A stretch of 64,000 bases of DNA from Xiphydria camelus (Eukaryota > Arthropoda > Insecta > Hymenoptera > Xiphydriidae). Under the pieces are notes generated by a model. That model saw nothing but the letters and a program-made list of their open reading frames with translations, ran no database searches and had not been told where the DNA came from. Location of the stretch: contig OY783193.1 of the NCBI GenBank assembly GCA_963678675.1, positions 2,921,501-2,985,500 of the forward strand, read 5' to 3'. The translations under genes and the position numbers were made by a program. Shown piece after piece: positions 37,613 through 49,800 of this stretch (its first letter is position 1; each line of letters starts with the position of its first letter).

Positions 37613-38829
37613 CACTCCTCTGTCAAAGTTACCTCTTAGATGGAATAAATAATTCGCGGAAAATGGGTTTCAGATCGTTACTTCTTCGGAGAAAGCGTCG
37701 TCCGTCGAAGTCGCTGTCGGGAATACATCCGCGCTTTGCGACGTTCGAAAGAAGGGAGTGATATGTGGGAGGGTGTCGTGATAAGAAAGATACGAAGATG
37801 TGTACTGTACCATAGATATAGGAGGGGAAGATCTTTCAGACGGAATTGAAGGATAAAGAGCTGGACCTAAAATTAATCGCTGAGAGAGTTTCAATTAAAG
37901 GAGAGAGATATTTCTCATGACAATATTTAATGCTATTATTGCGGTTCTACGGGGTGTTTCACTGGAGATCGTACATAGGACGATCTGTAATAAAGGGATG
38001 GGCTATTCGACGTCGATCGATCCGATGGTATGCAGCCAATAACGCATAGTCCAGCCCTTTACTGCGTATCGTCATATGTACAAACTCAAAGGAAAAATCC
38101 TGCACGATATATTCGATGCAGCTGCTATATTTCTCATAAAGAAGGTGTTTCAACTCTATTACGTAAGAGTCCCTTTAATATCTTTGCTGGGTATTAAATA
38201 CAGAAAATGCAGTCACTTTGAAAGCCATTACTTTGCTTTAATCTTCCACGAGTTTTGCAGCAGGTATGCCATACACTTTTGGGAGGGGAAAAAATGAAGA
38301 AGAGATTGCAATATATATAATGGAAGAGGGATCGGAAGAGATGGAACACACGCGCGTTGACGATCCTGTAACCTCCCACGGGAGGTACGATCGATGGCTA
38401 ATCCCGGGGACGAAAAGCCCCCCGAAATGAGCGAAGGGTGGAGGTAACACAAAACATCCACTTTACGCAGATGCGCCATGGATTATTCATTGATTCTATA
38501 TTTATTCATTGAATGTACGACGCTTGGCGCAATGGCCACCGATTTCGATGACATCGACGCTTACGCGACGCGACGCGGTTCCTCGGATGACTCCTTAATC
38601 CTGTTGGATTACGGTTCGTTAATTAATTACTGGAACCGTTTTGTGTTAATATGTCAGAGACGCGTGAATACCTAATAATATTCTGAGAGGCAAGAGAGAG
38701 GGAGAGTATTGAGCGAGTTTTATTTCGATTGAAATGTACGTTTGTCTTCTGACAGCATCTCAACAAAATCATTTATCGTATGTAACAATTTCAACGAGAA
38801 ATAAAACACTGTACATCTGAAACGTGAAA

Positions 38830-39220
38830 TACAGGGTAAGGCAGTGAAATGGTACGATTTCAGTTCGGGCTGGCAGGCTTGGTGGGGGGTCACAAGAGTG
38901 GGGGACTGGACCTTTGTCGTCCAGACAAATGAAAATGTTAGTAGCCATAAAACGTTGGTCCAGTGAGTAACGCGCGTTTGCAGTAAAGGCTATTATTGCT
39001 GCAAACTCTGAACGCTATGCTAACATGTTGTTAACTTTTGGTCTTCCTGGAATCGATGAATATGATCTTGATGATGAAACACTCTTCCGGCATGATTTGA
39101 TGGCTCCAGACTTTTTCCTTTGTACGTAGACCTGATTTATGCTCAAATAAAACAACTTTTTTTAATCTCTATTTTTTGCGATTTTTTCTTAATCCTGCCG
39201 TTTCACTGCCTAGTCCTGTA
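38830..39220. mobile_element. mariner-type MITE with collapsed transposase remnant
   Basis: TACAGGGTAAGGCAGTGAAA at the left is mirrored by TTTCACTGCCTAGTCCTGTA at the right, consistent with a TA target duplication. Between them a frame reads IKRWSSE, stop, RAFAVKAII, and later FRHDLMAPDFFL, resembling the N-terminal helix-turn-helix start and the DFF(L/W) end of insect mariner-like transposases joined by an internal deletion. The match is by eye only. Confidence 0.65.
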
Positions 39221-40620
39221 TAACCGACGGAATTCATTTCTCATCCCCATATCCGGCACATTTGACAATGTCGCCTGTACTACGAGAGATACAAACTTTT
39301 TCCTACGTCTTACCTACACGTTCCTGTATACACACTGTACAGCGTGTGACCCGTAGTATTTCATTCTCTCTATCTCTCGCTTACCCTTCTCCTTCCTCCT
39401 CTCCAACCAAAGGAAAGAGTCTCCGGACGCCCTAACTTTTCCAGACCTATACCTTCCTCCCTCTTTCTCTCGGCTCATCCTTCTCGCTATATCACCCTCT
39501 TGCCCTCGCCCCGACCGACACACGGGGTAAATAATTTCCTCGACAAATGGCGGGAAGTTTCGCTTACTCGGGATTTGTAGGGTCATCAACGGAATAAGGG
39601 TGAGTTTTGTGGGATTTCGCCCGGAGGAGCTCTATTCTTTCCTATTTCGAGCTACGAGAAATTATTCGATACTATGGTTCACCTCTGTACCTTGAAAAAA
39701 TATCACAGACACAGGTTAATTCGATAGCGTCATTCTATTTTATCATCTTCTGCATCAATAAATATCGGTTAAACACGAAGCTCCGTTAAAGAACTGACTC
39801 GAAGAATTTCAAATGTACCTCTTTATGCCATTCGACGGACGCACAGGAAGTCCCGTCATTTGTCTCCCTTCTCTGCACTTTTTCCTTGCTCTCGTTATAC
39901 GACAACGCGCGGGAGGAGAGGCATTACGTCTTGGTAACTTTCACTGCTGTCGTGACAAGGTTACGACCAGGTCGTAACAGTTTCAATGTTATCTGCTTCC
40001 GCCACGCGCTCCCCCCGATAAAAGACTACGCGAACGGTCTGACTACGTCGTGCCGTTTCCCCTTGTTCGTCGCACTACGAGAGCATCACACCGTAACGGC
40101 GGGCTTTCCTGCAGCACGCGTTACGAGTTCGTCGATAAAGACCGGTCCCCCGAGCCTCTTGACTGCATAGCCACGGCTGCTCGGTAGTGGAGCCTCTCGT
40201 TCTGCTGGTCAGCGCACTTTCGCGCAACACAAAATTATAGGAAGGTTCTTTTTACGTCGCAAACGCGCCGAGCGAGAGAGAAAGGTCGAGCTGGAGGCAT
40301 TTCGAAGTGCCGACGCGCGTCGGTCTTTCGTTGAATAGCTCTTGGCGAACAAGTGTTTGCGGACTCGCTAATGAACCGAGAAACGGTGAATTCGACGACA
40401 TTCGCAATGTCGACGGGAGACTCGATCGCAAATCTTGCTTTTGAATGTCATTCGTTTTTTTTTTGTCTCTCGAGAGGCGATCAATTTTTTTTTCTAACGT
40501 AGAAATACAGGGAAACGTTAATAAGAATTTCCAATCACTGTCTTTTTTGTATTTTGCGAACGACTGAAACGAAATAATTTCCTACAAAACTCAATTCGCT
40601 CTTCTGCTCCTCGTTTTCAG

Positions 40621-40806
40621 CTGGTGAACGGCATCGACGGTCCCAGGTACATCTGCGAGACAGAAGTGACGGAGGAGGTCGCGATGGCGGGCAGTAACGC
40701 TGAGTATGCCTCCCCCGGAAATCACGCGAACAAGAATGCCAACGGCAACATTATCACGCTCACCCTGAAGAATAACCATCTCATCGTGGAGACCGAGGAA
40801 CGAGCT
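40621..40806 (+). CDS. internal coding exon of the plus-strand gene
   Basis: The acceptor is a pyrimidine-rich CTGCTCCTCGTTTTCAG ending at 40620, and the donor GTGAGT starts at 40807. The exon is 186 nt (62 codons), phase 0 at both ends, and reads LVNGIDGPRYICETEV at its start and LIVETEERA at its end. No further coding exon with comparable signals was found to its left in the window. Confidence 0.83.
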
Positions 40807-43800
40807 GTGAGTATATCGTATGTGGAAACTCTTTTCGGTCCCAGGGGTGCGCCGGGGTTACGCGGGCTGGGCAGAAGAGAAAAACACGAAAAATCGAATG
40901 CTCTTAAAGGAGACTTCGTTCGATCGCGAAAACTATCCCTTGGCGACCCCGCGGAGAAAAGGGTGAGGGAGAGAGTATGAGGTGGGACGCGCGAAGTGAC
41001 ATCGGAATCTTCTTTCGCTTCCTTCGGAAAACTTGTTTGGCGATAGTCGTGCCGTAGGTATAAACAGGACAACCGAGGAATACCGATCAAGTGAGCCCCT
41101 GAAACTTATATTTTCGCTACGGTGCACGTCTTTGGTTGACGGGTGCAACAGGTGCAGCCAACAACCGCTCTGACAGCCGATATCCTCCCTCGTATAAGAA
41201 CTACATCGCTTTTTGTAAGTCTCGTGCGAGAGTGGGAGATCTAATTTAACCGAGTGATCCAAAAATAGCTACAGATACGAGGGAATCGATTAAAAAGTCA
41301 AACTCGAAATGATCACAGATTATGTAACCTACGCGGAAGAAAAAGACAGCAATTTTTACCGCTTCGTCCAGTAACGCTAAAACTCGAGCTCATTTTCAGG
41401 AATTCGTACAGAGGAAACTGTTGTTCTGTGTACTGCTTGCAACGGTAAAGGAAAATGTCAACTGTCTGCAAATTCTTAGGTACGAGCGAGTCTATGCGCT
41501 ACAGTACTCCCTCCATAATTCAGTACGATGGGGCTTCGAATTCTAAGAAAAATGAATTATGGAATACTCCCACTATGTCCATTAGAGAGAGGTACATACC
41601 TGCACGCTACCAAAATAGACGCGTAAACTAAACACGTATTCCCCTTCGGCGCCTACCTGCGCGCAACGTACGTCATAACAAGAGTGGGGGAATGCTTCCC
41701 CTCTTGTGCTTCGGGCGCTCTGAATTCACGAGGAGGGAATTATGGAGGGAGTACTGTACTGGATGGGGCAGTCAACATATTGCTGTTTTTTTTCCGTCTA
41801 CCTCGTAAGAGCGACACTTAATTTACCCGAGCGATTGGGAAGGGATCGACATGGAAACCATGTACCGAACCGAGCACGAGTATAGTCAGTCACACGCGTA
41901 GAGGATCGATTAGAAGAGTCAAACTCGAAACAATCACGCCTCCCTCGGCCGGCTCGAATCTGACGGTCTCCTCGTCCTGCCACGACTCTTTGACGAGGGA
42001 AACACGTTCGCAATTACCCGAAGTTCATCCGACCCCTGCAGGAGGTATAAGGTCGGAGGTTACCGCAGGCAATTTCGTCTCCGCCTATCGTCCCGCGTGC
42101 CCTACTTACGTATACCTACGGTGTAAGGTTATCTCCGTGGAAAATTCATCCCTCTCGCTCTCCCGCAGTCGCCTGCCCGCGAATCCTTCCACCCTCTTTC
42201 TCTCTTTCTCATCCACCCCCCTCTCTTCCTTCGGCCAAACCCTCGATCTTATCTATCGCTAAGCGGCCGAACTATCGAACAATGGAAAGGCGTGGAGCTC
42301 GCGGAGGTTCGCGCCTCCGAATGGAAGGAGGATCCCCCTGCGAGCCGGAGGAGATCGTCCGCGGGCTCCGCTTTCCGTGCGGCTTTTCCCCCGTGGGAAA
42401 GCGTGTGCGAAAGGGGTTCGCGGCAGAGACGATCCGGCGCGACGTCGTTTATGCGTTTCGCTTCGTTAACCCTGCGTGAAAGATCAGATGTAACTACCCT
42501 TCGCCGTGGAGGTATACCGTTAGCCCAGTTCCAAGGGCGCGGACGTCGGGAAAAATGTGGGGATTTCGAGTGGCGCGGACCGTCTCGCCGACCACTGGAG
42601 TTCAACACGCGTGCGAGATCCCTTTCGCAGCACAGGTCCGGTTTGCGATACGAGAAAGTAGGTGAGAATCGAAGATCGCGTCGAGGAGGCGCGCGGAAGT
42701 AGAACGAGGGATGGAAGAGAAACCGCGTCGGTGGTGTGCGGTCGGGGGGACGATCGATCCTTCGTCCGTTTAGAAGCCACCCTACACGACGCCGTTTGGG
42801 GTGTTTCTGGTGATAATGGGAAGTGGGTGTACTTGAAACGTTTGGTCCACGATACTTTCTTTTGGCACCGCGGAGTTTGAGGAGGGTAAAGAGAGAGAGA
42901 TGCTTATCGTTAAGGTATAGAGGATTACATTCTCACCCCAGCCCCTTCTCCCCTCTCTGTTTGCCATTCAAACCCTTGAATTCTGACTTAAAGTTTCATC
43001 ATCCTCGCCCGCGGGAGAGTTTGTTTGACGTACTCGTTGGCCGGGTAAACATTCGAGTAAATATAGATAATGCCGGAGAGAGCGGAGGTTATACGCACGA
43101 GGACGTGAGAAGAGAGAAGAAGAAGAAGAAGAAGAAGAAGAAGAAGCGTTTATTCTGCTCTAGGACCGCAGAGGCCCTCTGACAGCACACAAATGGTCAG
43201 AACAAGCAAATATCGAAGAAAGCAACTAAAAGAGTGAACGAGCGAATAAGAGATAAAGTAAATAATAGAACGGGCTAGACTAACAAAATAAGGTAAATAA
43301 AAGTACACAATGCAAATATGATACGGATTAAACTATCAAAGTAAAGTATGATAAGTAAGATACTAGATACCTACCAAGAAAGTAACTAAGAAAGCAAACG
43401 AGTGAATTAGAGATAACGTAAGTAATAGAACGGGCTAGACCAACAAAATGAAGCAAGTGAAAGTACAATACAAATAATACGGGCTAAATTAACAAAGGAA
43501 AATAAGAGAAAGTATATGAAACAAATATACGCTTAAAGAAATACGTAAACACAAAAACAAGATCCAAAGGAGAAAGTAAACGGGAGAGAGAAAAAGAGAG
43601 AGAGAGAGAGAGGCGCGAAAGGGTGATGAGATCGAGTCGAAAACGCGGGAGGACATTTCCGCGTGCAACTTAAACGAGAGAGAATCCTTAATTCGTTCTC
43701 CCCGCGGAGGACTAATTCGGCGGGATGGAAAACGGAGGACGGCCCGAATTTTCGTCGATGGGTGTAATTGTAGCGATTATCAGGTCGCTGCTTTTCACAT

Positions 43801-46800
43801 ATACATATAACAGCACGCAACGCGCTCCGCGAATGTAGAGGGCTCGCGTCGTTGGCTTGGAATTCAATTCGCGGTCTCTTTCATCTTTCCTTTCCTCCGA
43901 GCTCGTCGCTCGCGAACCTCGACATTAGTTTCACTTTGGGTTTCATCGCCCTCGCTGGGGGAAATCTGCCGATGTATGTACCTCTCGGCATTAGACCTCG
44001 TTGGCGTGAGGGGATCTCGCGTCGGAATACCCCCGTGCCATCTGGCGACGACCCTTCGCGGCGGAAGAGCGACGGAACGTTGTTCGTTTGATCGAAACTC
44101 ACGACGGGGTAAATATGATTTTTTAATTTTCCTCCCTTCTCCACTTTTCCGGCGTCTCCGGCGACACTGTACTGTAGAGAAAGAGGGCGAGATCGGGCCT
44201 CGTGCATCATCGAGATCCTCGATCGATTTGTCAAGAAAGATTCATGCCTCTCCGCGTCGAGTCGGAATGTTGCCAAGACTTCTAACGATAAGTGCATAAC
44301 GGCAGCGCCAGGGTCGTTGACGCTTTCTTTTGGCAGCGACGTTCCGGGAGAAGCTAGTGCGCTTAGCGCGTTAGAGGGGGTCGCGCGATTCCACCCTTTC
44401 TCCCACAGTCGTTCGACCTCCACTTCCGAGATTTCACGTCTCATTGGCGACGCTGCGCTTTTCAGAAGAGTCGGAGGGAGGGCAAGTCCTCTCCCTCTCT
44501 CGTACGCGCCGTCCTCGCCTGCCACGCAGCACGCAAGAAGCGTGCAATACATTCGAGAAGCGAGAGAGAAGAGTAAGAGAGAGGGAGAGAGAGAGGAGCG
44601 GGATGCCCGGGATGCCTTTGCGTAATACCTGGCCCGCAGCCAGATTACGACGCCGCGTGCCCTCGGTCTCGTGAAATATTCTCAGAATTCGGGAAACCCC
44701 CCTCCTCCCGTCGAGTCGTCGAGCGGGCCTCCCTCCTTTTTCCACCCCTCGAACGTGCACGCGAAAGCTCCGCTCTTTGAGAGGGCCGTCGAGTAATTAT
44801 TAATTGTTTACGAGTGTCGGCTGGGCCGAAATTAAGATTTGAATTAGGTATGAGTATTTCTCTACCTTCTCTAAGATCTGAAATATATTTATAATTAATT
44901 GAGCGTCTCGTCGACGTTTTCCCGATAACGATGATTTAATTGAATCGTCGGTACCGCAGTGGAAGAGGAGGTTGGGGAATTCAAATTAATTTCTTCCTTG
45001 ATTTATTATGGTACGGGGTGTTTGGTAAAATTGGAAAGCAAATTTTCCGGATTTTCAATGATTTTACGGGGGGAAAAAGTATTGTTTTCAGGTGTTTATT
45101 AAAAAAAAAAATATGAACACCTTATATTTCTTCTTTGGTACATCAACTTGATCGCCTTGATTTTTGAAATCAGTGCGAAGAAAATGCACGAAACAAGGTA
45201 GCCGAACGCTGAACTCCAGAAATCGTCGGCTAGATATGTTAACCTGCTAACTCACATGAAGTCAGATTTTCAGGAGCGAGAAAAAAACTGTCTTGATCAA
45301 TACAAAAGTTCTCATATGACAACGGATTTTAACACAATAGTTGTCAGTATTTGTCTAACCTTTTTTTAAATAAAATGTATGGAAATTATTTAGTCTAGTC
45401 TAGCCACGAAGTTGCCGAGTATCAAAGCATCTTAAAATCGTAAAATATGGAGTTAGCAGGTTAACACATTTAGCCGATGAAATGTCAATTTTCGACGAAA
45501 TTGTGTAAGGGATATATTTCGTGTACCAGAACCATCCGACGAGATAATTTTTCCAACATCCAAACTAGTGAATACGACGAACCCCCCATCATACATTCTA
45601 CTTATGCAAACGTTTCCTCACCGCTCTGCGCGTGCTCGAGGATACTCCGCACTCACCCCAGACAATGCACCCCGCGCCGCGAAAAATAAGCGACATCTAA
45701 GCTCTCGACTCAGCCCTCGCCCGAGAACTGCCCCAAAAGTGAGAAACAGTTGGTCTGGCCGTCCTCCCTTGACGCGAATTTCTGGCTGTTGAGAAAAAAC
45801 GCGCATGTTAGAGAACGGGAGCCGGAAGTCGGAAAAGGAGAAGAAGGAGGCGGGAGTTAGAGTGAGAGAAAGGGATCCGCAAGCGGTGGAGATTTCAAGC
45901 GAGGATTTCTAAAGTGAAATGAATGGCGATGCCGCGGTCTCGGTGACGCGCCCTTACCTCCGAATAGTCGGCAACTTTTGCGGATGTGCTTTTCCTTTTG
46001 TAGCTCCCCCTCCTTCCGCCACTCTCACCCGTTCATCCCAAATGGTTTGTCTCCCGCGCTCCTTCCTCCCTCTTTCGCCCTTTGACTCGCGTCTCCCTCC
46101 CTTTCTCTTTCGCGCGCGCAGCACCCGCGTCGAGGCGACCCACCGTGGTGGAATGCTCATTTCGAACAAAAGCTCGCTGCACAATGCAGAGCGGTATTGT
46201 AAACAGTCCAGCTCTCTCCGAATCTCGCAGCGCTCTACGCCGCGTGTTCTTCCTTCGATCTTCCGCTCGCGCGGCGGAAAGAGGCGCCGCGAGAAGTTGG
46301 CGTCGCGCGGTCCGCGGGGATCGCCACTTTGAGCGCGTTCGCGACGACTCCTCGTCGTCGCGTTGGTGCTTTCGTTGCGTGTCAGCGATGTTTTCACTTG
46401 GAATCTCATTAGCGGGATGTAATCGCGCGCTTAATCTCTTCTGATCTGCCTCGTTTACACGGTATCTGCCTACGGCAATGAAACATCGAATTTCACCAAA
46501 TTTATTCACCAAAAATAGAGATGTATACATCTACACTCCGGAAGCTGAACGCATCCTCTAACTGAAATCTTGGAGACGATGGCCAAACTGTCTGGTTAAA
46601 CTAGATCACTTTTTCGTGAGAACACTGAGAAAACGGTTTATTTGCAGTTAATATGCGTAAGCAGTTGATTATGGCGAAACAAATATTTCTTTGGAGCAAA
46701 GAAATATTCTTCAGCTATTATTGATTGTTCTATTTTTGTTTCAATGAAAAAGAACATTCTAATAATTAACACATTATATTTATTTAGGGCCCACAATGAA

Positions 46801-49800
46801 ATATTTCTTTCGCCGTAATAAAGTATCACACGTTCATCAATTACAAATAAACTCTTCTCTCGGTGAATAACTAAACGCGTTTGACTAGACGCGTTTGACT
46901 AGACGCATTTCGTCATTTTAACCGAATTATTTTTCTCCGCGTGAAAAGCACGAGCGACCTCTCCGTGAATCGCGATGCACGAATGCCCACGTCCCGGAAA
47001 CCGAGTAAGTTATCCCGACTCAAAGCGTCTACCCGTATATAGACGCGGTGGTACGGCTGGGTATACTATATACCCACGACAGACACCAGACAATTCAATA
47101 TGGACGCGACCTCTCCCCCGTCCTCCCCCGCCGCCCCGGTGATGGATAGCGCGTAGCTTCCCTTTCGAAGCGTCGAATGTGCCCGCCCAGCTGGAAGTGC
47201 TTCGACACGAGGCGAGCCGGAGCGCCGCTATTATTCCAGGTGTTATTGAAAATTGCGTATTCACTTCCGCGTTCGTTATGCCGCGTCGCCTGCCGCTCGG
47301 CCACGCGTACGACTGCTTCGGGTCTTTTGGGAATTCGACGAACGCGTGGGCGGAAAAGCGGACGTGTCTCTTTTGCCTCCCTCTCGAGGCGAGGGCGTAG
47401 TTTGACGTATTCTTTTCAGAGGAATTCCTTTGAAGGGGGTTGATTCGGGGGCGAATGGTGGAACGATACTTCGACAGCGACTCCGTTTGGAGAAGATTTT
47501 AATGAACGATCGTGGGCCGAATAACGCGCGTTTGTTTTGTTTATTTTCGGCGTTCGCATATGTACATACAATACACGTCGGGGTCAACGACCGATGCCGC
47601 CGGGCTGCATTACACAGAGCTGCTGGCAGATTGATATCGCGCGGTCCAACAAATCAGGGATACCGTCGACTTCGGATTGCCGTCCGCCCGAGACTACACG
47701 ATGAATGCGCCGCTTTTCGACAATCCAACCCCTGCGACGGGGGAGGCTCACCCGTGGTAAGCGCGCGAGCCAACGCATCACGGTCCAGTGCTCTCGTTCC
47801 AATCGAAATCGTTAGCCAACGTGAAAATCGAGCCGCCCCACTCGATTCTCCCGATTGTGGTGGGGGGAAAAAAAAAAAATGTGTTCTCGCACAATCTGCG
47901 CGATTCTGCTTTCTTTTGTATACCAACCCGCGTGCCAATCAGGACGACGTGGCGTTTAAAATTTTGAAAAGGCATACGAGTGGCGGTGAATTGTTATACG
48001 AGAGAAAATATTAATTTTGGGATGGAGGGTTACGTTGTGAAGGCAAAGAGAGTGAGGCAGATGAATTTGAGATGATAAAGGAGTCTCCCGCGTGATTTCA
48101 TCCGAAGGATGCGTATGAAATCGAAAAATAATGGGACGAGTCATTTCACCGATGCGCTCGTCTTCCGGCGTCGAGCTCCACCGGAAATGCGGAGGGCTTC
48201 CTTAAATGACACGTTGCAGAGGATGCGACGAAGCGAACGACACACTCGAGAGAGATACGAGTAATAATCCCCTGCACCGACGGCGATAACCAAAGCGTCA
48301 CAGCACGCGATATTCTTTCCCTTCGCTTTTTCTTCTTCACCAGAGACACGTATATCGTATCGGAAATCGAATGACACGGAGCACGACTTGGAGAATAATT
48401 TGAGAGGACATCATCACCCGACTCTCGATTTCCATTTCACCTCGCACGGAAGGAGGCAGAGAAGAACTCTGACGCGCCTCGGTTTTGTTCTGCGCAAGTG
48501 AAAGAAGAAAAAAAAAGTCGAACTCGCGCGCGCTGCTCTATGCTTATTCAATGGATGTCGGGTCGCGTCTCGAGGCTAGGATCGAATCGGATGAGGAATC
48601 GGAAGCGTCGCATAAAATTAAGAGGCGGTAGCGCCATGGGGGAGCGAGAGAAAGCCGGCATCTCCTCGAATCTCTGCGAAGGGATCTCGTCCTTTTAACT
48701 TCTCCCTTTTAAAATAAATCTTCCCGTCCCTGCCTCTCCCTCCCCGCGTCAGAGACGAACGAAGGGCCCTTCTCGCAATTACAATTTACCCTCCTCTCGC
48801 TCATCCACGAGGTCTAAGGATAATTATACCGCATCGAATTAGCCGAGTCTAATTTCTCGAAAGCGGAGTTCCAGCGAAATTCTTTCCGAGTTTCACTCCG
48901 AGCCACACGCTTGTTTCCTCCTTATCCCACGTTGATCTTCCGACGTATCATTACACTAACGAGTGACAAGATCCTAAATGGCGGACGAATATTGTAATTA
49001 TACTCGTCTATGAAAAATTGACATCTTCTTGAAAAATCGAAATCTCTGGAATCGATCGCTCTGTATTTTTCGTGCTGATTACGAAGAACATGATTGTCGT
49101 GCCGATATCTCAAAGGAAGTTTGAAATATCAGCTACCTTATGAATTTGCAAGAAATATCTTTTCCTCGGAAAAGCATCGATATATCGGTATTCTTTTGAA
49201 ACTCTCTCTCGATGAATGTTCAATTTGCGAAATATAACGAATAAAGTAAACATTCTCTCATCAGCGTAAAGATAATAATTTATTGCGGGGGCGATGCAAG
49301 AGTCGAGGGAAACGAAGTTTCCCCGAAGATGACGAGGGAGGATCCCGTGGCGTCGAAGGCTCGTTCCCCGGATCGTCAATTCGATTAACGTCGCCGTCGG
49401 GAAAGATACGACGCACAGTCTCTTCGTGTACGCGCGGCGGTCGCGTGTAGTATACACCCGTGTCCGCGCGGTGAACCGCATGACGCGATCGGACGGAAGG
49501 GAATCGATCGGATCGATGACCCGAACGTGTCCAATCGGAATCTAAGGACGCTGCGCGCGCACAAAGGCGCCGCGATTGTGCCGAACCTGTGACGGACCTG
49601 TATCAGCGAGCCGACCCTACCCGACGTGGCAGTTTCTGCATCGTCGCTTGATGCGTGACCCGGCGATCGAACCCACTCAAAATCCTCGTCGCGCATCGCT
49701 CATAGCGCAGTGACGAGAAGAGTTAAAACCGGTAAGACGGCATCGAACGGGCTTCGATTACCTTCGAGGCGAAACTCGATGCGGAAAATTCGAATTTTTT

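Larger units (their letters stand above)
1..40620. other. non-coding stretch upstream of the first recognised exon
   Basis: No open frame here shows a recognisable domain, coherent codon use with splice signals, or an ortholog-like segment, apart from transposable-element remains. The stretch is either a very long intron of the plus-strand gene or 5' intergenic DNA. Its identifiable contents (LINE ends, hairpin MITEs, microsatellites, transposase remnant) are listed separately. Between these, most intervals of several hundred bases hold nothing I can name. Confidence 0.5.

Noticed and set aside
43881..44552. 223-codon open frame on the minus strand
   Set aside because: GC-rich intronic sequence with overlapping frames on both strands and no splice or domain support.
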